Source of the DNA: Acidiferrum sp963764675
Lineage (GTDB): Bacteria; Acidobacteriota; Terriglobia; Acidiferrales; UBA7541
NCBI GenBank assembly: GCA_963764675.1
Contig: CAVXTQ010000011.1
Location: 744,001 to 808,000 of the forward strand
Direction: 5' to 3'
Length of the DNA: 64,000 bases
The translations under genes were made by a program, and so were the position numbers. Position 1 is the stretch's first letter. Each line of letters opens with the position of its first letter. Positions 62,281 to 64,000 of the stretch are shown here, in pieces. The notes beneath the pieces were generated by a model. It did no database searches and was not told the DNA's origin. It saw nothing but the letters and a program-made list of their open reading frames with translations.

Positions 62281-62682
62281 CTAAGCTTCCCTAACGCCGC
62301 GCACAACCCGAGGTGTCGCTCGCACGATCGCATGCCGTGGCGTCCCCTCCGTCCGCAGCGCCGCTACACGCGACAACTCCTGCTGAACCACGACGGCAAA
62401 CTCGGTCATCTGCTTTTCCATCTCCACCATCTTCTCGCGCATGTTCAAGATAATTTCGATGCCAGCGAGGTTCACTCCCATGTCGCGCGCCAAAGTCAGA
62501 ATCACTTCCAGCCGTTCGAGATCGCCATCGGTATACAACCGGGTGTTGCCTTGCGATCGCGAAGGTTTCAGCAACCCCACGCGCTCGTACAGTCGCAGCG
62601 TTTGCGGATGCAACTTATATAGCTCCGCAACCGCGCTGATCATGTACCCGGCCTTGGCTCGTTTTTTTCCTCGTGGTGGCAT
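62281..62682 (-). CDS. hspR: heat-shock repressor HspR (MerR type)
   Basis: A 133-residue MerR-family repressor. The HspR pattern YMISAVAELYKLHPQTLRLYERVGLLKPSRSQGNTRLYTDGDLERL matches the family, and a helical dimerisation region follows (ILNMREKMVEMEKQMTEF). HspR, with DnaK as co-repressor, binds HAIR operators upstream of dnaK operons; the dnaK promoter lies outside this window. Its ATG directly follows the dnaJ stop (TAG ATG), so it is translated from the same mRNA. Confidence 0.93.
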   Translation of the reverse strand: MPPRGKKRAKAGYMISAVAELYKLHPQTLRLYERVGLLKPSRSQGNTRLYTDGDLERLEVILTLARDMGVNLAGIEIILNMREKMVEMEKQMTEFAVVVQQELSRVAALRTEGTPRHAIVRATPRVVRGVREA

Positions 62683-63849
62683 CTACCCACCCGCCTTCGT
62701 AAATAAATCTTTTCGCGGATTCTCCGGCTCAATGCTTTCCAGCTCTTTCATCAGTGTCCGCACCCGTTCGTCCGTCGGTTTCGGCACAATCACCTGAATC
62801 TCGGCGTACTGGTCGCCGCGCGAACCGTCGCGCGCGCTCGGTACACCCTTTTCCCGCAATCGCAGCGTGCTCCCGCTGTTGGTTCCCGGCGGGATCCGCA
62901 CCAGCGACCTTCCATCGATCGTCGGCACTTCAATCTTCGCGCCCAGCGTCGCTTCGCTAACCGTCACCGGTACCTTCACGTGCAAATCGTTTCCTTGGCG
63001 TTCGAAGAACGGGTGCGCTTTCACTTCCACGCGCAAATACAAGTCTCCCGCAGGCGCTCCCATCGTTCCCGCGTTGCCTTTGCCCGGCACGCGCACGCGC
63101 GACCCGCTCGCGACGCCGGCAGGAATTCGCACGTCGATCGTTTCGTTCCGCCTGATGCGGCCTTCGCCGTTGCAAGTTTTGCACAACGTTCGCAGCTTGC
63201 CGGTCCCGCCACAGCGTGTGCACGGCACGTTGAAGCGCATTTTGCCCGCCGCTTGCTGGACCGTGCCGGTCCCGCCGCACGCCGTGCAGGTCTGCGGCGA
63301 GCCCACCGCGCCGGTGCCGTGGCACGTCTCGCACGTTTCCATCCGCGTGACTGAAATTTTCTTTACCGCGCCGCGCACCGCATCCCAGAAATCGATCTCG
63401 ATCTGGTACTCGAGATCTCCGCCCGGCTCTTGCTCCTGCTCCATCTCTCCGCCACGCCCGCCGCGGAAGAACTGGCTGAAGAGATCGCGGAAACTCGAGC
63501 CCGAGGCGCCGCTGCCGGCACCCGGGCCGCCGCCGGCAAAGTCGAAACCGCCGAAATCGAAATTCATGCGCGGATCATCCGGGTCGCCGCTCGGAGCAGC
63601 CCCTCCACCCGGTATGTTGTCGCTGTAGAAGCCGTGCTGGTCGTAGACTTGCCGTTTCTTCGAGTCTGACAGCACGTCGTACGCTTCCTGCAGTTGCTTG
63701 AATTTCTCTTCTGCCGACTTGTCGCCGGGATTCAGGTCTGGGTGATACTTTCGCGCCAGCTTGCGAAACGCCGCGCGAATGTCCTTCGCGTTCGCTTTCC
63801 GCGAGACGCCCAGCAGTTCGTAATAGTCGTGTTTTGCAGTTGTAGGCAT
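62683..63849 (-). CDS. dnaJ: chaperone protein DnaJ
   Basis: A 388-residue type-I DnaJ that stimulates DnaK's ATPase. The J domain (1-75) contains the HPD tripeptide in KYHPDLNPG; a Gly/Phe-rich region follows (NFDFGGFDFAGGGPGAGSG), then four zinc motifs CETCHGTG, CTACGGTG, CTRCGGTG and CKTCNGEG, and the C-terminal peptide-binding domains. It is located between the dnaK 3' end and hspR on the minus strand, forming a dnaK-dnaJ-hspR order; grpE is not in the visible part. Confidence 0.95.
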   Translation of the reverse strand: MPTTAKHDYYELLGVSRKANAKDIRAAFRKLARKYHPDLNPGDKSAEEKFKQLQEAYDVLSDSKKRQVYDQHGFYSDNIPGGGAAPSGDPDDPRMNFDFGGFDFAGGGPGAGSGASGSSFRDLFSQFFRGGRGGEMEQEQEPGGDLEYQIEIDFWDAVRGAVKKISVTRMETCETCHGTGAVGSPQTCTACGGTGTVQQAAGKMRFNVPCTRCGGTGKLRTLCKTCNGEGRIRRNETIDVRIPAGVASGSRVRVPGKGNAGTMGAPAGDLYLRVEVKAHPFFERQGNDLHVKVPVTVSEATLGAKIEVPTIDGRSLVRIPPGTNSGSTLRLREKGVPSARDGSRGDQYAEIQVIVPKPTDERVRTLMKELESIEPENPRKDLFTKAGG

Positions 63850-63853
63850 GATG

Positions 63854-63871
63854 CGCGCCGGTTTCGGCGCG
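63854..63871. repeat. hairpin just upstream of dnaJ
   Basis: CGCGCCG, GTTT, CGGCGCG: a perfect 7-bp stem that ends five bases from the dnaJ start. It could cover the dnaJ ribosome-binding region in the mRNA, since no Shine-Dalgarno is seen there. Confidence 0.5.
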
Positions 63872-63888
63872 AAAACTCAAAAACTCTT

Positions 63889-63916
63889 GTAGGGGCGCAG
63901 CATGCTGCGCCCCTAC
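63889..63916. repeat. 28-bp perfect palindrome between dnaK and dnaJ
   Basis: GTAGGGGCGCAGCA followed by its exact reverse complement, giving a stem with no loop bases; the centre is at 63902/63903. It sits 13 bp after the dnaK stop. This type is known as a dispersed palindromic repeat; here it may also stabilise or separate the dnaK and dnaJ parts of the message. Confidence 0.85.
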
Positions 63917-63928
63917 TTGGCTTGATTG

Positions 63929-64000
63929 TTAGTTCGGACGCTTCGTCTCATCCACGTCCACGTATTCAGCGTCGATCACGTCCCCTTGCTTCTTCTCTTG
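63929..64000 (-). CDS. dnaK: chaperone DnaK, C-terminal 23 residues (rest beyond window)
   Basis: The last 23 codons plus TAA are visible: EKKQGDVIDAEYVDVDETKRPN at the end, matching the conserved DnaK tail (VIDAEYxDVD). The gene starts outside the window on the right. With dnaJ and hspR it forms the heat-shock operon. Too short to show domains. Confidence 0.9.
   Translation of the reverse strand, partial: QEKKQGDVIDAEYVDVDETKRPN

Noticed and set aside
63850..63928. HAIR operator (CTTGAGT-N7-ACTCAAG) near dnaJ
   Set aside because: ACTCAA and ACTCTTG strings occur but the spacing and orientation do not match; the operator is expected upstream of dnaK, outside the window.
1..64000. CRISPR arrays, rRNA, insertion sequences, integrases
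   Set aside because: No regularly spaced repeats, no rRNA-like stretches and no transposase or integrase motif were recognised.

Overview
The window is a GC-rich (about 60%), densely coded bacterial chromosome segment. Gene content points to Acidobacteriota (class Terriglobia or a near relative): an Oar-type TonB-dependent receptor with a carboxypeptidase-regulatory N-domain, a PknB-like kinase fused to TPRs, two ECF sigma/zinc-finger anti-sigma pairs tied to DUF4097-, bactofilin- and HEAT-repeat proteins, PilZ proteins, a dnaK-dnaJ-hspR heat-shock operon and an ECF-like density of envelope genes. The phylum is inferred from family content, not from a marker-gene comparison. No rRNA, CRISPR array, transposase or phage module was seen; there is one tRNA (tRNA-Pro GGG).

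Layout. 1-9.2 kb: the 3' end of an ATP-dependent DNA ligase, a membrane diguanylate cyclase, surE plus a sarcosine-oxidase-like flavoprotein, an orphan CHASE3-type histidine kinase, and a Ser/Thr kinase-TPR protein. 9.2-15 kb: a hypothetical protein, tRNA-Pro with a duplicated 3' end, a MerR regulator, the GTPase Der, a small winged-helix regulator with a membrane protein, a secreted protein with a palindromic operator, and a metallo-beta-lactamase-fold hydrolase; a 43-bp palindromic element occurs twice here in opposite orientation. 15-23 kb: the large receptor, an ECF sigma factor with an anti-sigma/bactofilin-like fusion, and a lipoprotein. 23-28.5 kb: a frameshifted DinG-type helicase, the preQ0 genes queD, queE and queC with a small membrane protein between them, and a TPR protein. 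28.5-32.3 kb: an ABC-2 exporter divergent from a PqqD / lasso-B2-type cysteine protease / nucleotidyltransferase trio, which looks like peptide-maturation machinery without a visible precursor or cyclase. 32.4-38 kb: an envelope-stress cassette, ECF sigma - HEAT anti-sigma - DUF4097/TonB - DUF4097 - PDZ. 38-44.5 kb: a heavily frameshifted CPBP intramembrane protease with a duplicated flanking domain, a frameshifted recG, and rsmD. 44.9-58 kb: mostly metabolic and small regulatory genes (TonB-like protein, panE, a PLP enzyme, HAD hydrolase, MGDG-synthase-like glycosyltransferase, two PilZ proteins, alpha/beta hydrolase, aldo/keto reductase, UvrC-like protein, acyl-CoA dehydrogenase, HIT protein). 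58-64 kb: HU/IHF, ribosomal protein S1 with a long acidic-Ala N-terminus and a long leader, a DnaC-like ATPase, and hspR, dnaJ and the last codons of dnaK.

Reading-frame quality is uneven. Most long genes are intact, but 24.3-24.5 kb and especially 38.5-42.4 kb hold many single-base frame changes; because a housekeeping gene (recG) is among those hit, local sequence error is at least as likely as gene decay. Start codons were moved inward from the longest possible reading frame wherever a Shine-Dalgarno sequence, signal peptide or family length supported it.
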